A stretch of 64,000 nt of DNA from Streptococcus suis (GCF_902702775.1 NZ_LR738724.1:186001-250000); one strand, 5' to 3'. Numbered from the stretch's first letter, positions 26,490 through 37,113 are shown. Numbers and translations are program-made. Notes: a model not told the origin generated them from the letters alone.

Positions 26490-27338
26490 ATGAATGATTT
26501 TATTACCAAGTATTTGTCTCAATTTAATATTGAGGCCATTGTGACAGCGGGTCTAAATAAGGTTTTATCGCTTGTTTTACTCTTTGTTGCATTTTACATT
26601 ATCAAGAAGATAGCCAAAGCTTCTGTGAAAAAGGTTTTGGTTCCCTCTCTAAAGGTATCTACACAAGACATTGGTCGTCAGAAGACCATCAGTCGTCTGG
26701 TAGAAAGCATCCTAAATTACCTACTCTACTTTATCCTTATCTACTGTATTTTGAGTATCCTCGGTTTACCAGTATCCAGTCTTCTTGCAGGAGCCGGGAT
26801 TGCTGGGGTAGCTGTTGGGCTGGGCGCACAAGGCTTTCTCTCAGACTTGGTCAATGGATTCTTTATCTTAATTGAACGACAGTTTGATGTCGGAGATGTG
26901 GTTAAGTTAACCAACGGGCCCATTACCATTTCAGGAACCATCGTTAGCATGGGAATCCGAACGACACAAGTACGTGATGCAGATGGGACATTGCATTTTA
27001 TTCCCAATCGCAACATTCTAGTGGTGTCCAATCAGTCAAGAGGGGACATGCGTGCTCAAATCGATATTCCGCTCAAATTTAATACCGATTTGGAACAAGT
27101 CTATCGCGTAATAGAAGAGGTCAATTTGAGAGAAATCAGCAATTTTGACCAGATTACAGGTGTGACTGTATTAGGTCCCCAAAACGCTATTTCGGGACAG
27201 TTTGTATTTCGTGTTAATCTTTTCGTAGCCAACGGTCAACAGAACAAGATCTATCATCAATTCTTTGGTTTTTATCAAGATGCTCTGCGTCAAGCAGGAA
27301 TAGATTTACCTTCAAGTGGACCAACTGTTTTAAAATAA
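26490..27338 (+). CDS. mscS: Small-conductance mechanosensitive channel, MscS family
   Basis: 282 residues. Two to three hydrophobic segments cover about residues 20-110. The glycine/alanine-rich pore helix LLAGAGIAGVAVGLGAQGFL is typical of TM3 in MscS. The cytoplasmic beta domain follows (VGDVVKLTNGPITISGTIV, FIPNRNILVVSNQSR). It is a pressure-release valve in hypo-osmotic shock. No Shine-Dalgarno precedes the start and the -10 element is only 6 bases upstream, so the message may be leaderless. The next gene follows after 10 bases. Confidence 0.92.
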   Translation: MNDFITKYLSQFNIEAIVTAGLNKVLSLVLLFVAFYIIKKIAKASVKKVLVPSLKVSTQDIGRQKTISRLVESILNYLLYFILIYCILSILGLPVSSLLAGAGIAGVAVGLGAQGFLSDLVNGFFILIERQFDVGDVVKLTNGPITISGTIVSMGIRTTQVRDADGTLHFIPNRNILVVSNQSRGDMRAQIDIPLKFNTDLEQVYRVIEEVNLREISNFDQITGVTVLGPQNAISGQFVFRVNLFVANGQQNKIYHQFFGFYQDALRQAGIDLPSSGPTVLK

Positions 27339-27348
27339 GGAGTTTATT

Positions 27349-27936
27349 ATGCAAACAAAAGATTTTGTCGTTGAAAATGGGCAGATGTATTATAAGAAGA
27401 AACCCTTGCACAAACAGCCTCTCTTTTGGACAACCATTGCTGGTGCTGTTCTCTCCTTCATCCTAGGAGTAACCTGTTTTATTTTTATGATTGGCCTAAG
27501 CGCAGCAAATTTTGATAATTGGGATACAGGTAGTGACGGATACATTGATGAGACTGTGGAATACACGGAGTATCAAGTTGGTGACTCAGTTGATTTTTCT
27601 GATGGTCTTCATGTGACCGTAACGTCTATGGGCAAAGACGATAGCATAGAACTAGTAGATAGCTACTACAGCACAGCTTATGTTGTTGAAATGGAAGTTG
27701 AAAATTCGACCGCAGAAGAACTCTATTTTGATGAATACTATTTCAGTCTCATGGACCCCGTTAGTCAGATTCCGTTTTCTCTGGATTTACGGACCTACGA
27801 TGTGAATCTAGTTGAAAAGTTGAAGCCAGGAGAGAAAGTACAAGTAAAACTTATCTACGGTATAGATGATGAAACAAACTTTGGTTTTACCTACGAAGAT
27901 GCCATGTGGACGGAATTAGTCGCAGAAGGTATCTAA
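27349..27936 (+). CDS. Membrane-anchored protein with DUF4352-like domain
   Basis: 195 residues. A cytoplasmic N-terminus of about 27 residues is followed by one membrane segment (about 28-52, FWTTIAGAVLSFILGVTCFI). The extracellular beta-rich domain (about 75-190) contains VGDSVDFSDGLHVTVTSMG and KLKPGEKVQVKLIYGI. That pattern recalls DUF4352 domains, an immunoglobulin-like fold found on many Gram-positive surface proteins, but the match is by eye. AAGGAG precedes the start. It is co-transcribed with mscS; no function is known. Confidence 0.65.
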   Translation: MQTKDFVVENGQMYYKKKPLHKQPLFWTTIAGAVLSFILGVTCFIFMIGLSAANFDNWDTGSDGYIDETVEYTEYQVGDSVDFSDGLHVTVTSMGKDDSIELVDSYYSTAYVVEMEVENSTAEELYFDEYYFSLMDPVSQIPFSLDLRTYDVNLVEKLKPGEKVQVKLIYGIDDETNFGFTYEDAMWTELVAEGI

Positions 27937-28049
27937 TTGCTGTAGAAAAAGTTTTAAATACTGCATAATTTTGCGGGTTTATAACGCCCCTTGGGTTCCG
28001 ATTGTTCGGCTTGATAATCGACCTATCTGTTATTTTTACATTTTAAAAA

Positions 28050-28220
28050 GGGAGTGGGAAAGAACTCGACTGGTCTAAAAAAGAGTTCGTCTTCCCACCC
28101 CCGCACAGTTGATTAGGTCAGATTTGGAGTGTAAAACACGAACAAATCTGCCAATCAACCACTGCGCTGAGATGTTGACACGAACTCTGAGAAGTGTGGC
28201 AGGACTTTTTTCCCAGCCTC
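28050..28220 (-). repeat. 171-bp palindromic intergenic element, copy 2 (inverted relative to copy 1)
   Basis: Begins GGGAGTGGG and ends CCCAGCCTC. Its reverse complement matches 4583-4753 over the full length with about five mismatches. It occupies most of the gap between the mscS operon and gdhA. The 110 bases before it (27937-28049) show no feature. Confidence 0.8.
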
Positions 28221-28232
28221 TCTTCTTTTAAC

Positions 28233-28278
28233 GAAAAATACCCCCAAAATTAGCACGTCAATTTTGGGGGCGTTTTTA
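28233..28278. terminator. Bidirectional terminator downstream of gdhA
   Basis: CCCCCAAAAT (28241-28250) pairs with ATTTTGGGGG (28261-28270), flanked by A-rich and T-rich runs on both sides. It lies 30 bases beyond the gdhA stop on the minus strand. Confidence 0.85.
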
Positions 28279-28305
28279 TTATAGTTTAGTAAACTAAAAG
28301 TAAGC

Positions 28306-29676
<1,371 letters not shown>

Positions 29677-29812
29677 TTATTAAATTGTCTGACAATTTAA
29701 TTTATCTGATAATTATTATAGCACCATGATTTTTAAATGTAAAGAAAAAAATGATAATTTTTCTAAACTTTCTGAGCAAGTTGCGAGTAGACAAAAAGTA
29801 GACTTTCTTTAC

Positions 29813-29848
29813 ATACGAACATTGACAAATGAGGAATGATAGTATAAT
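29813..29848 (+). promoter_or_regulatory. Promoter of the LPXTG gene with a 15-mer shared with pyrD
   Basis: TTGACA (29822-29827) and TATAAT (29843-29848) are 15 bases apart, slightly short. The sequence ATACGAACATTGACA (29813-29827) recurs exactly at 32562-32576, upstream of pyrD. Confidence 0.55.
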
Positions 29849-29883
29849 ATAAAAGTTGTAAGTAAAATATAGGGGTAATATAT

Positions 29884-32523
29884 ATGAAAAAGAAATCTGT
29901 TGCTATTCCAGTAACGCTTGCTACAGGTGTTTTAGCTGTTGGGACAGTTGGTTTTCAAGCAAACCAAGTCAGTGCCGATACTATTGTTCCTACTGTCTCA
30001 GAAGAACAAGCTGCACCAGTAAAGGTTGTTAGTGAGCAAGGGCTTGCAAGTGCACAGGCAGCTGTGACAGAGGCTGAGCAAGTTGCCCAAGCTGCTTCAA
30101 ATACTGCTACGGCTAAGGAACAAGTTGCTGCTAACGCTGTTCAAGGCGTTGTGGAGGCGACTGATAATCTAGCAAAAGCTGAAGAGCTTGTAGCGAAGGC
30201 TACGGAGGCAGAAATCGAAAAGACTCAGACTACTATAGAAGAGTTAAAAGAAACAGCTGCCAGTCAAGAAACAGCTCAAACTCTTGCTGAAAAGGAACTG
30301 GCTGAGGCTAAGAAGGCTGAAAAGGTTCCAGCTGAGAAGGTGGCTCAAGCACAAACAGCCTATGAAAAAGCTAATTCTACATTATCTGCCGCACAAGCTA
30401 CGGCTACTGCAGCAACTAACCAAGTTGCCGAAGCCCAAGCCGCTCTTGCAACAGCAGAGGCAAATGTAGCGACAACTACCAACCAAGTTGCAACTGCTGA
30501 GCAAGCAGTTCAGGCAGCCCAAGCCGCTTTACAAACGGCTGAACAAGCTGATAAGGAAACAGCTCAACAATTGGCGCTAGCCAAGGAGAACTTAGCTCAA
30601 GCCAAACAAGCACAGGCTGCTGCTGAGGCTGATTTGGCTAAAAAAGTAGCTGCGGTGACTACGGCTGAATCAAGTGTTAAAGAAGCTCAAGCGGCAGTTG
30701 CAGCAGCAGAAGCATATCTAGCTAGTTTGGTTTCAGATGGAACAGAATTGACTCCGCTAGAATTCTTCGGAGCAGAGGTTGAAGAGCCGTCTGAAGGAAA
30801 TGCTATGGTGGGTGTGTCAGGCACCTTCTACGAACCTGATCAAGCAGCTATCTTAGCTAGAATTAATGAAATTCGTAAGGAAGCTTTTGATGAAGGCCTT
30901 GTAGATCGTTATGTACCTCTTAAGTGGTCAACTATTTTAGAGTATACAACTCAAATTCGTGCTGCAGAGGCAGAGTATACCTTGGGGCACATTCGTTGGA
31001 CAGATAAGAGCGTCTTTACTGTAGACACTGATAATCCTGAAATTGTAGCCGTACGTTCTGAGAATTTGGCTTGGAATTTTGGTCGATCAGGTGATGCAAT
31101 GTTGACGGCTATTGAGCAGTTCTACGCAGAAAAAGAAGATTTTGTGAACCAGACTCCGGATGCGGTAGTAGGTCACTATGTATCACTAATCAATCCGAAT
31201 TACACCCATACAGCCCTATCAGCTTTCTTGTCAGCTGGCAATGATGGGTGGACAGGTGTGGCACAACACTTTACTGTAGGGGATACCTCAGAAGAAGCGG
31301 TTGGTTTATACGGTGATGCCGTACAGATTTTAGAAGCCAAAGAAGATTATTTATTTGATTACGAATTGCTAACGCCTGAAATAATATCAGATGTCAATCA
31401 GAATATAGTGCTGAATGTTTCAGCAGTTTTTGCCCCTTACGATGACTATGCCCGTGTCGTATCTGTTTATTCAGGACTAACTTGGGAATCTGCTGACGAG
31501 AACATTGCTGTAGTTTCAGAATCAGGCGTGCTTACAGGTATCTCAGAAGGCGAAACAAGCGTGTATGTAACCTTCCCAAATGGTAAGAAAGAAACGGTCA
31601 AAGTCAAAATAGTTGATATTCAAAAAGCACGCGATGCAGTTGAGCAAGCTAAAGCGAATTTAGCGAAGCAGGAGGCCGAACTTGCGAAAGCTAAGACAGC
31701 ACGTCAAGCGGCACAGACAAGTGTAGAGACTGCGAAAGCTACCGTTGCAAATCGTCAAACAACTTATAACCAATTATTATCTGTTGAGTCTAAAGTAACG
31801 AAAGCTCAAGCAGAACTTGATAAGGCTCAAGCTACTCTTACGGATGCAAAAGAAAAAGCAGCCGCTGCAAAACAAGACTTAACTACTGCTGAGCAGACAC
31901 TTGCTAATAAAGAACAAGCGGCAAGTGTTGCAAAACAAGATTTATCAGTCGCTCAAGCAGCACAGACGACTGCAAAAAATGCTTTATCAGAAGCACAGGC
32001 AAGTCTATCCGCTTTACAGGAAGTAACTGCAACGAAAGAAGCAGCTTTGAAACTTGCAGAGGCTAACCTTGCCAAGACAGTCGCAGATTTGAAAGCAGCA
32101 GAAGCTTATCTTGCAAGCTTACTCAATGCACAAGAGAACTATCGTCTAGCTCAGCAGTTGCTTGAGGAAGCGAAAGTAGCGGCAGCAGAAGCTCTTGCAC
32201 AACGTGATGCAGCCTTGGAAGCCAAACAAGCAGCGCAGACAGATTTTGAAACTGCTCTATCAAAATATAAGAGCATGAGACTTGCTTATGAAGCACAGTT
32301 AGCATTGCAAAAAGCGGCTGAAGCTAAAGAATTGAAGCAGGCTCCTGTAGCGACTCCTAAACCATTGTCAAAACCAGAAGTTTCTCAAACAAGTAGCAAG
32401 GTAACTGCAACTCAAACTAAGACTCTACCTGCAACCGGTTCTGTTGAGTCAATGTTAGGACTGACAGGTTTGGCATTGCTAGGAACCTTAGCTCTTGCTA
32501 ACCAGCGTAGACGTAGAAATTAA
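29884..32523 (+). CDS. LPXTG surface protein, SEC10/PgrA-like, with CAP-like and Big2-like domains
   Basis: 879 residues. A signal peptide (about 1-32) is followed by an alanine-rich coiled coil (about 50-285). A globular CAP/SCP-like domain covers about 315-500 (ILARINEIRKEAFDEG, LKWSTILEYTTQIRAAE, AVRSENLAW). A bacterial Ig-like region follows (about 515-580, WESADENIAVVSESGVLTGI), then a second coiled coil (about 580-820). The sortase signal LPATG lies near residue 848, with a hydrophobic stretch and RRRRN tail. The order of coiled coil, CAP and coiled coil resembles SEC10/PgrA surface-exclusion proteins of conjugative plasmids, but no conjugation genes are near. It is probably a sortase-A-anchored wall protein. 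Confidence 0.85.
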   Translation: MKKKSVAIPVTLATGVLAVGTVGFQANQVSADTIVPTVSEEQAAPVKVVSEQGLASAQAAVTEAEQVAQAASNTATAKEQVAANAVQGVVEATDNLAKAEELVAKATEAEIEKTQTTIEELKETAASQETAQTLAEKELAEAKKAEKVPAEKVAQAQTAYEKANSTLSAAQATATAATNQVAEAQAALATAEANVATTTNQVATAEQAVQAAQAALQTAEQADKETAQQLALAKENLAQAKQAQAAAEADLAKKVAAVTTAESSVKEAQAAVAAAEAYLASLVSDGTELTPLEFFGAEVEEPSEGNAMVGVSGTFYEPDQAAILARINEIRKEAFDEGLVDRYVPLKWSTILEYTTQIRAAEAEYTLGHIRWTDKSVFTVDTDNPEIVAVRSENLAWNFGRSGDAMLTAIEQFYAEKEDFVNQTPDAVVGHYVSLINPNYTHTALSAFLSAGNDGWTGVAQHFTVGDTSEEAVGLYGDAVQILEAKEDYLFDYELLTPEIISDVNQNIVLNVSAVFAPYDDYARVVSVYSGLTWESADENIAVVSESGVLTGISEGETSVYVTFPNGKKETVKVKIVDIQKARDAVEQAKANLAKQEAELAKAKTARQAAQTSVETAKATVANRQTTYNQLLSVESKVTKAQAELDKAQATLTDAKEKAAAAKQDLTTAEQTLANKEQAASVAKQDLSVAQAAQTTAKNALSEAQASLSALQEVTATKEAALKLAEANLAKTVADLKAAEAYLASLLNAQENYRLAQQLLEEAKVAAAEALAQRDAALEAKQAAQTDFETALSKYKSMRLAYEAQLALQKAAEAKELKQAPVATPKPLSKPEVSQTSSKVTATQTKTLPATGSVESMLGLTGLALLGTLALANQRRRRN

Positions 32524-32531
32524 TAACCTAG

Positions 32532-32558
32532 AGAGAGTTCCATTTGGACTCTCTTTTT
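32532..32558 (+). terminator. Terminator after the LPXTG gene
   Basis: AGAGAGTTCC pairs with GGACTCTCT (one bulged base), then T residues. Confidence 0.75.
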
Positions 32559-32721
32559 AAAATACGAACATTGACAGCGATTTGCCTCATCTCGAGAGAA
32601 GCTATGTTATAATGAAACAAATAAAAAAGACGCTCTTTGTTATGCAAACTGGGAAAGCCGTCAGTTTTTTTATGGCTGGTTGATAATGGTTGGCATCTAT
32701 CGAGCGAAAATAGGAGGAAAG

Positions 32722-33660
32722 ATGGTTTCAACAGCAACGACACTCGGTGGATTTACCTTTGGTAATTGTTTGATGAATGCGGCAGGGGTTTGGTGCATGA
32801 CCAAGGAAGAATTGGATGCGGTTAAGAACTCGAAGGCGGGTACTTTTGTGACAAAAACAGCAACCTTGGACTACCGCGCGGGTAATCCAGAACCACGTTA
32901 TCAGAATGTTCCGCTTGGTTCTATCAATTCGATGGGCTTGCCAAATCAGGGCTTGGCTTACTATTTGGATTATCTACTAGAATTGCAGGAAACGGAGCCA
33001 GAACGCACATTTGTTTTATCTGTAGTTGGAATGTCGCCTGATGAGACTCATGAGATTTTGAGAACTGTAGAAGCCAGTGATTTTAAGGGGCTGACAGAGT
33101 TAAATCTTTCTTGTCCCAATGTCCCTGGAAAACCGCAGATTGCCTATGATTTTGAAACGACAGAAACCATCTTGCGGGAGGTCTTCACTTACTTTACCAA
33201 ACCACTCGGTATTAAGTTGCCACCTTATTTCGATATTGTGCATTTTGACCAAGCAGCAGCGATTTTCAACCAGTTTCCTTTGAAGTTTGTCAACTGTGTC
33301 AATTCGATTGGAAATGGTCTCTATATCAAGGATGAGTCAGTTGTCATCAAGCCTAAAAATGGTTTTGGTGGTATCGGTGGAGAGTATATCAAGCCGACTG
33401 CTCTTGCCAATGTCCACGCTTTTTACCAGCGCTTGAAACCGGAGATTCAGATTGTTGGGACTGGTGGCGTCTTGACAGGTCGGGATGCCTTCGAACACAT
33501 TCTCTGTGGAGCCAGCATGGTTCAAGTTGGAACAACCCTGCAAAAGGAAGGTGTGGCAGCCTTTGAACGCATTACGGCTGAATTGCAGGCCATCATGGCT
33601 GAAAAAGGCTATGAAACGATTGAAGATTTTCGTGGCAAGCTACAGCACTTAGATGATTAA
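32722..33660 (+). CDS. pyrD: Dihydroorotate dehydrogenase, class 1A
   Basis: 312-residue FMN enzyme of the fumarate-dependent (PyrDA) class. [12 protein letters not shown], the glycine/lysine patch [15 protein letters not shown], the catalytic-cysteine loop [12 protein letters not shown] and the FMN-phosphate site [15 protein letters not shown] are present. It is cytoplasmic and needs no PyrK partner. The ATG at 32722 follows GGAGGAAAG; the open frame upstream (from 32680) lacks a ribosome site. It is away from other pyr genes, as is usual for PyrDA in streptococci. A long hairpin terminator follows. Confidence 0.95.
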   Translation: MVSTATTLGGFTFGNCLMNAAGVWCMTKEELDAVKNSKAGTFVTKTATLDYRAGNPEPRYQNVPLGSINSMGLPNQGLAYYLDYLLELQETEPERTFVLSVVGMSPDETHEILRTVEASDFKGLTELNLSCPNVPGKPQIAYDFETTETILREVFTYFTKPLGIKLPPYFDIVHFDQAAAIFNQFPLKFVNCVNSIGNGLYIKDESVVIKPKNGFGGIGGEYIKPTALANVHAFYQRLKPEIQIVGTGGVLTGRDAFEHILCGASMVQVGTTLQKEGVAAFERITAELQAIMAEKGYETIEDFRGKLQHLDD

Positions 33661-33686
33661 AATCATCTGTTGAAGACATAAAAAGA

Positions 33687-33755
33687 AGCTAACATTGTAC
33701 CGTTCTCCCAGATAATCTTTTAGGGAGTTAGGAAGGGATAATGTTAGCTCTTTTT
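33687..33755 (+). terminator. Long hairpin terminator after pyrD
   Basis: AGCTAACATT (33687-33696) pairs with AATGTTAGCT (33740-33749), with inner pairing of CTCCC and GGGAG, followed by T residues. The rest of the gap to 33992 shows only A/T-rich sequence that presumably holds the next promoter. Confidence 0.75.
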
Positions 33756-33992
33756 AAATGGTCTGTGAAGATCGGTCTGATAATCGTTTGAGGAATGGAA
33801 TACATAGTCGGAAACATATATTTGTGAGATGGAATTCTGATTTTATTTAGATTTTTTAGCAAAAATGTCGTATACTAATATTAGAACCTCTATTTATAAG
33901 TGATGTGCTTTTATGGAAGAAATAGTTTTTTGAGAGACTACTGACTGTATTTTGAACAAAGGTTCTTAAGTAGGGAGTATGAGGATAAAGGT

Positions 33993-35225
33993 ATGGAGAA
34001 AAGGGCGAACTCTATTCGCAGAAAACGATATGCGTCCTATCGGACAAAGATGCATTTGTTTTTTATTTGTGGCTTAGCGACTATTATCTTGGCGATTATT
34101 ATTGTAAGCGAGCAGCTAGTTCCTAGGCTGAATCAGGCATCAGAATCAATGCACTCAGATAATTCTGTTCGCATCATGGCCCATGGAGATTTACTCTATC
34201 ACTTGCCTATTCTTCGAGGAGCAGAACAGCCAGATGGAAGTTACGATTTTTCTGAGAATTTTACCTACGTAAAGCCCTGGATAGAACAGGCTGATTTCGC
34301 TATCGCAGACTTTGAAGGGACCATTTCCCCAGATGTCGAATTAGCAGGTTACCCACTTTTTAATGCGCCTGCCATTGTCGCCAACAATATCCATGATGCG
34401 GGCTACGATTTGGTGGACTTAGCCCACAATCATATTTTGGACTCACATCTTTCTGGATTGGTTTCCACTGTCAATACATTTAGAGAGGCAGGTGTGGATA
34501 CAGTCGGTGTCTACGCTGAAGGCAATCGGGCAACTGCACCACTCTACATTCGGGAAGTCAATGGTATCCGTATAGCTGTTTTAGCCTATGCTTACGGTTT
34601 CAATGGGATGGAGGCTTTGCTGAGTCAGGAGGAATATGATGCCTATTTATCGGATTTTGATAAAGAAAAGATGCAGGCTGAGATTAAACGAGCCGAGAAA
34701 GAGGCAGATATTACCATCGTCATGCCTCAGACGGGTGTGGAATATCAGTTGGAGCCTACGGAGGAACAAACCAGTTTGTACCATCAAATGGTTGATTGGG
34801 GAGCAGACATCGTTCTTGGTGGGCATCCGCATGTAGTCGAGCCCGCAGAGATTATTGAAAAAGATGGTCAGAGAAAATTGATTATCTATTCGATGGGGAA
34901 TTTCCTGTCCAATCAGCGTATTGAAAGCATGGATGATACACCAAATTCCCAATGGACCGAGCGGGGTGTCTTGATGGATATAAGGATTCAGAAAGAGAAT
35001 GGGCAGACAAGTATTCGGACAGCCCAAGCGCATCCAACCTGGGTGAATCGTATCTCTCAGGGAACGTATTCACTAGATGGTTATGAGCGTTTTAGCTATC
35101 AGACCTATGTATTGGAAGACTGGATCGCTGGTGGTCGATACTATGGACAATTGGATCTAGATACGCAGGCGCGTGTGGATACAGCCTATCAGGAAATGAA
35201 GGAATTTGTCAATTTGGTATGGTGA
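33993..35225 (+). CDS. CapA-like (poly-gamma-glutamate synthesis type) metallophosphatase-fold protein
   Basis: 410 residues. A short basic cytoplasmic tail and one membrane segment (about 23-45) are followed by an extracellular CapA domain. Motifs are IMAHGDLLYH, ADFEGTISPD, LAHNHILDS and LGGHPHVVEPAEI; these match the metal-binding blocks of CapA/metallophosphoesterase folds. CapA takes part in poly-gamma-glutamate capsule export in Bacillus, but no capB or capC gene is near, so its role here is unknown. The stop overlaps the open frame of the next gene, so the two are probably co-expressed. Confidence 0.8.
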   Translation: MEKRANSIRRKRYASYRTKMHLFFICGLATIILAIIIVSEQLVPRLNQASESMHSDNSVRIMAHGDLLYHLPILRGAEQPDGSYDFSENFTYVKPWIEQADFAIADFEGTISPDVELAGYPLFNAPAIVANNIHDAGYDLVDLAHNHILDSHLSGLVSTVNTFREAGVDTVGVYAEGNRATAPLYIREVNGIRIAVLAYAYGFNGMEALLSQEEYDAYLSDFDKEKMQAEIKRAEKEADITIVMPQTGVEYQLEPTEEQTSLYHQMVDWGADIVLGGHPHVVEPAEIIEKDGQRKLIIYSMGNFLSNQRIESMDDTPNSQWTERGVLMDIRIQKENGQTSIRTAQAHPTWVNRISQGTYSLDGYERFSYQTYVLEDWIAGGRYYGQLDLDTQARVDTAYQEMKEFVNLVW

Positions 35226-35236
35226 GGAGAGAGAAG

Positions 35237-36067
35237 ATGACAGTTCGATTAATTGCAACAGACATGGATGGGACCTTTTTAGATGGCCAGGGGAGTTTTG
35301 ATAGGGAGCGATTTTTAAGGGTCTTGGATCAACTAGATCAGAAAAAGATTCCTTTTGTTATCGCTAGTGGCAATGGAATTGGGCGATTGCTACAATTATG
35401 CCAAGGATTTGAAAATCGACTGATTTTTGTGGCTGATAATGGTGCCCATGTTTATCAAAATGGCAAAACAATGATTCGACGTGCTATTCAGCAAGAAGAA
35501 GTCGAAGCAATACTGCATTTTTTCAAAGGACGTTGGGCGGATATATGTTTGATGTTGTCGAATGAAGAAAACATTTATATGCAGGCTGGGGCAGGTATGC
35601 CATTTGCAGGGACGGATTTGCCAATAGAACCAGCCCAAATGGCTGCCTTCCAAAATCGTGTGACCTATTTAGACGACCTCAGTGCCTATCCTAATTTAGA
35701 ACCTATTTATAAGGTTGGTCTCTGGATTCCTGAAGCGCGTGTGGAGTCGATAACGGAAGAGTTTAACCAGGCTTTTCAAGGTCAGCTGGTTGCAGTGACT
35801 AGTGGCTATGGCTCCATTGATATATTGACAGAAGGGATTCATAAGGCATGGGGCTTGGAACAGGTTTTGACCAGTTTGGATATCGAACCTGAACAGGTGA
35901 TGGCCTTCGGTGATTCAGACAATGATATTGAGTTATTGTCCTATGCTGGGCATTCCTATGCCATGGAAAATGCGACAGACAAGGTCAAGGCGGTAGCCAA
36001 GTACCGAGCTCCCAGCCATCTGGAGGCAGGGGTCATGCAGGTCATTGAAGAATATATAGTCATTTAG
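35237..36067 (+). CDS. Cof-type HAD-IIB sugar-phosphate phosphatase
   Basis: 276 residues. HAD motif I ATDMDGTFL (nucleophile Asp near residue 8), motif II VIASGNG, and the GDSDNDIELL motif IV with a C2B cap between them define the Cof subfamily. Substrates are usually sugar phosphates or FMN and are not predictable. The ATG at 35237 follows GAGGAGAGAG; an upstream in-frame ATG (35219) overlaps the CapA-like gene. Its last four codons and stop lie inside a TATAGTC-type repeat. Confidence 0.88.
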   Translation: MTVRLIATDMDGTFLDGQGSFDRERFLRVLDQLDQKKIPFVIASGNGIGRLLQLCQGFENRLIFVADNGAHVYQNGKTMIRRAIQQEEVEAILHFFKGRWADICLMLSNEENIYMQAGAGMPFAGTDLPIEPAQMAAFQNRVTYLDDLSAYPNLEPIYKVGLWIPEARVESITEEFNQAFQGQLVAVTSGYGSIDILTEGIHKAWGLEQVLTSLDIEPEQVMAFGDSDNDIELLSYAGHSYAMENATDKVKAVAKYRAPSHLEAGVMQVIEEYIVI

Positions 36068-36273
36068 TTTATCTTTGATTACTTCGACGAGCGAGGAAAC
36101 GTCGTTTCCTTATTTCCAACTTCAAACACTCCACAGGAGTGATTTGAACTCGCTTTGCCGTACTCCAGTACAGCCTGCGACTTTTTGATGCGAACGTTGT
36201 TCGCTTTATTTCCAGCCTCCAAAGGTTCCCCGAACCTTTGAAGCTAGTACTAAAAGCAAACTAAACGACTATA
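36055..36273. repeat. TATAGTC-type element, copy 2: an array of short hairpins
   Basis: Ends TATAGTCATTTAGTTT (36055-36070) and its near-complement (36258-36273) enclose a chain of stem-loops. They are GGAAAC/GTTTCC (36095-36109), TTCAA-CACTCC/GGAGTG-TTGAA (36121-36148), GCGAAC/GTTCGC (36190-36204) and CAAAGGTT/AACCTTTG (36220-36240). The left end overlaps the HAD gene stop. The GCGAAC and AAAGGTT modules also occur in the RUP-like copy at 10628-10830. Confidence 0.7.
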
Positions 36274-36289
36274 TTTTATAAGTATATAG

Positions 36290-36332
36290 AAAAAAGCTAG
36301 TGTTCTCAATCCAGAGAATGCTAGCTTTTTTT
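36290..36332. terminator. Bidirectional terminator overlapping an ABC permease stop
   Basis: AAAAAGCTAG pairs with CTAGCTTTTT, with inner TTCTC/GAGAA pairing. It serves the ABC operon arriving on the minus strand; the permease stop codon (36331-36333) touches it. Confidence 0.8.
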
Positions 36333-37113
36333 AATTTCCAACGCTGGTGAACTTGGTCATACCATGGCGGAAGAGTTTGTAATTGATGGTAAATAAGATC
36401 AGGACAACCAGTGGCAAAGCCAGTCCCCACATAGACAGGTCTAGGAAGTAGAGGGCTGGGAAATAGGCTGTAAAAGCATAAGGGAAAACAAAAATCAGCA
36501 GGATTTGAATGATTTTTGGATAGATATTGAGTGGGTATTGAGCCATCTGATTGAGGGCGAAAATTCCCATAGTCAAAGGAAATGATTCTACAATCCAAAA
36601 TGCTAGAGCAGTTGGACCGAGCTGAATAGCTGCATAGAGTAGGCCGATACAAATGGCAATAAAGATTAGTAGGGCTAGTTTTCCAAGACTCCATTCCATA
36701 CCCAGTTCCTTGGAAGCTTGGGCTAGTGCAAGGGAACCGATGAGGGTTGTTCCGATTCCTTGTGGCTGGATTCGTTCACAGATAAGCTGAAAAAGAGGAT
36801 TGACAGGCATGAGGAGGAGGCGTTCAAATTCGCCTTGTCGGATGTAGCGACTGCCAAACATCCAGAGATTGTCAAAGAAAATCAAGTGAATGGAGCGTCC
36901 GACGGTTGCTATTCCATAGATGAAAAGCATTTGACCGTAGTTGAAACCAGCGATTTCCTTGATATTTCCAAAGAGGATGTTGAGGAAAATCAGGTAGACA
37001 ATTTGTTCAATCAAAGAGGAGAATAGCCCGATGAAGAAGTCCACCCGAAAGGACATCTGGGCCATCATGTAGACCTTGATGTTATATAGATAGAGGCTGA
37101 TATATTTCTTCAT
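36331..37113 (-). CDS. ABC-2 type transporter permease
   Basis: 260-residue membrane protein with six hydrophobic segments, starting MKKYISLYLYNIKVYMMAQM. It resembles the paired ABC-2 permeases (DUF990-type) that act with a NatA-like ATPase. The start at 37113 follows GGAGG, and the preceding permease stops one base before. Substrate unknown; exporters of this kind handle drugs or lipids. Confidence 0.82.
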   Translation of the reverse strand: MKKYISLYLYNIKVYMMAQMSFRVDFFIGLFSSLIEQIVYLIFLNILFGNIKEIAGFNYGQMLFIYGIATVGRSIHLIFFDNLWMFGSRYIRQGEFERLLLMPVNPLFQLICERIQPQGIGTTLIGSLALAQASKELGMEWSLGKLALLIFIAICIGLLYAAIQLGPTALAFWIVESFPLTMGIFALNQMAQYPLNIYPKIIQILLIFVFPYAFTAYFPALYFLDLSMWGLALPLVVLILFTINYKLFRHGMTKFTSVGN

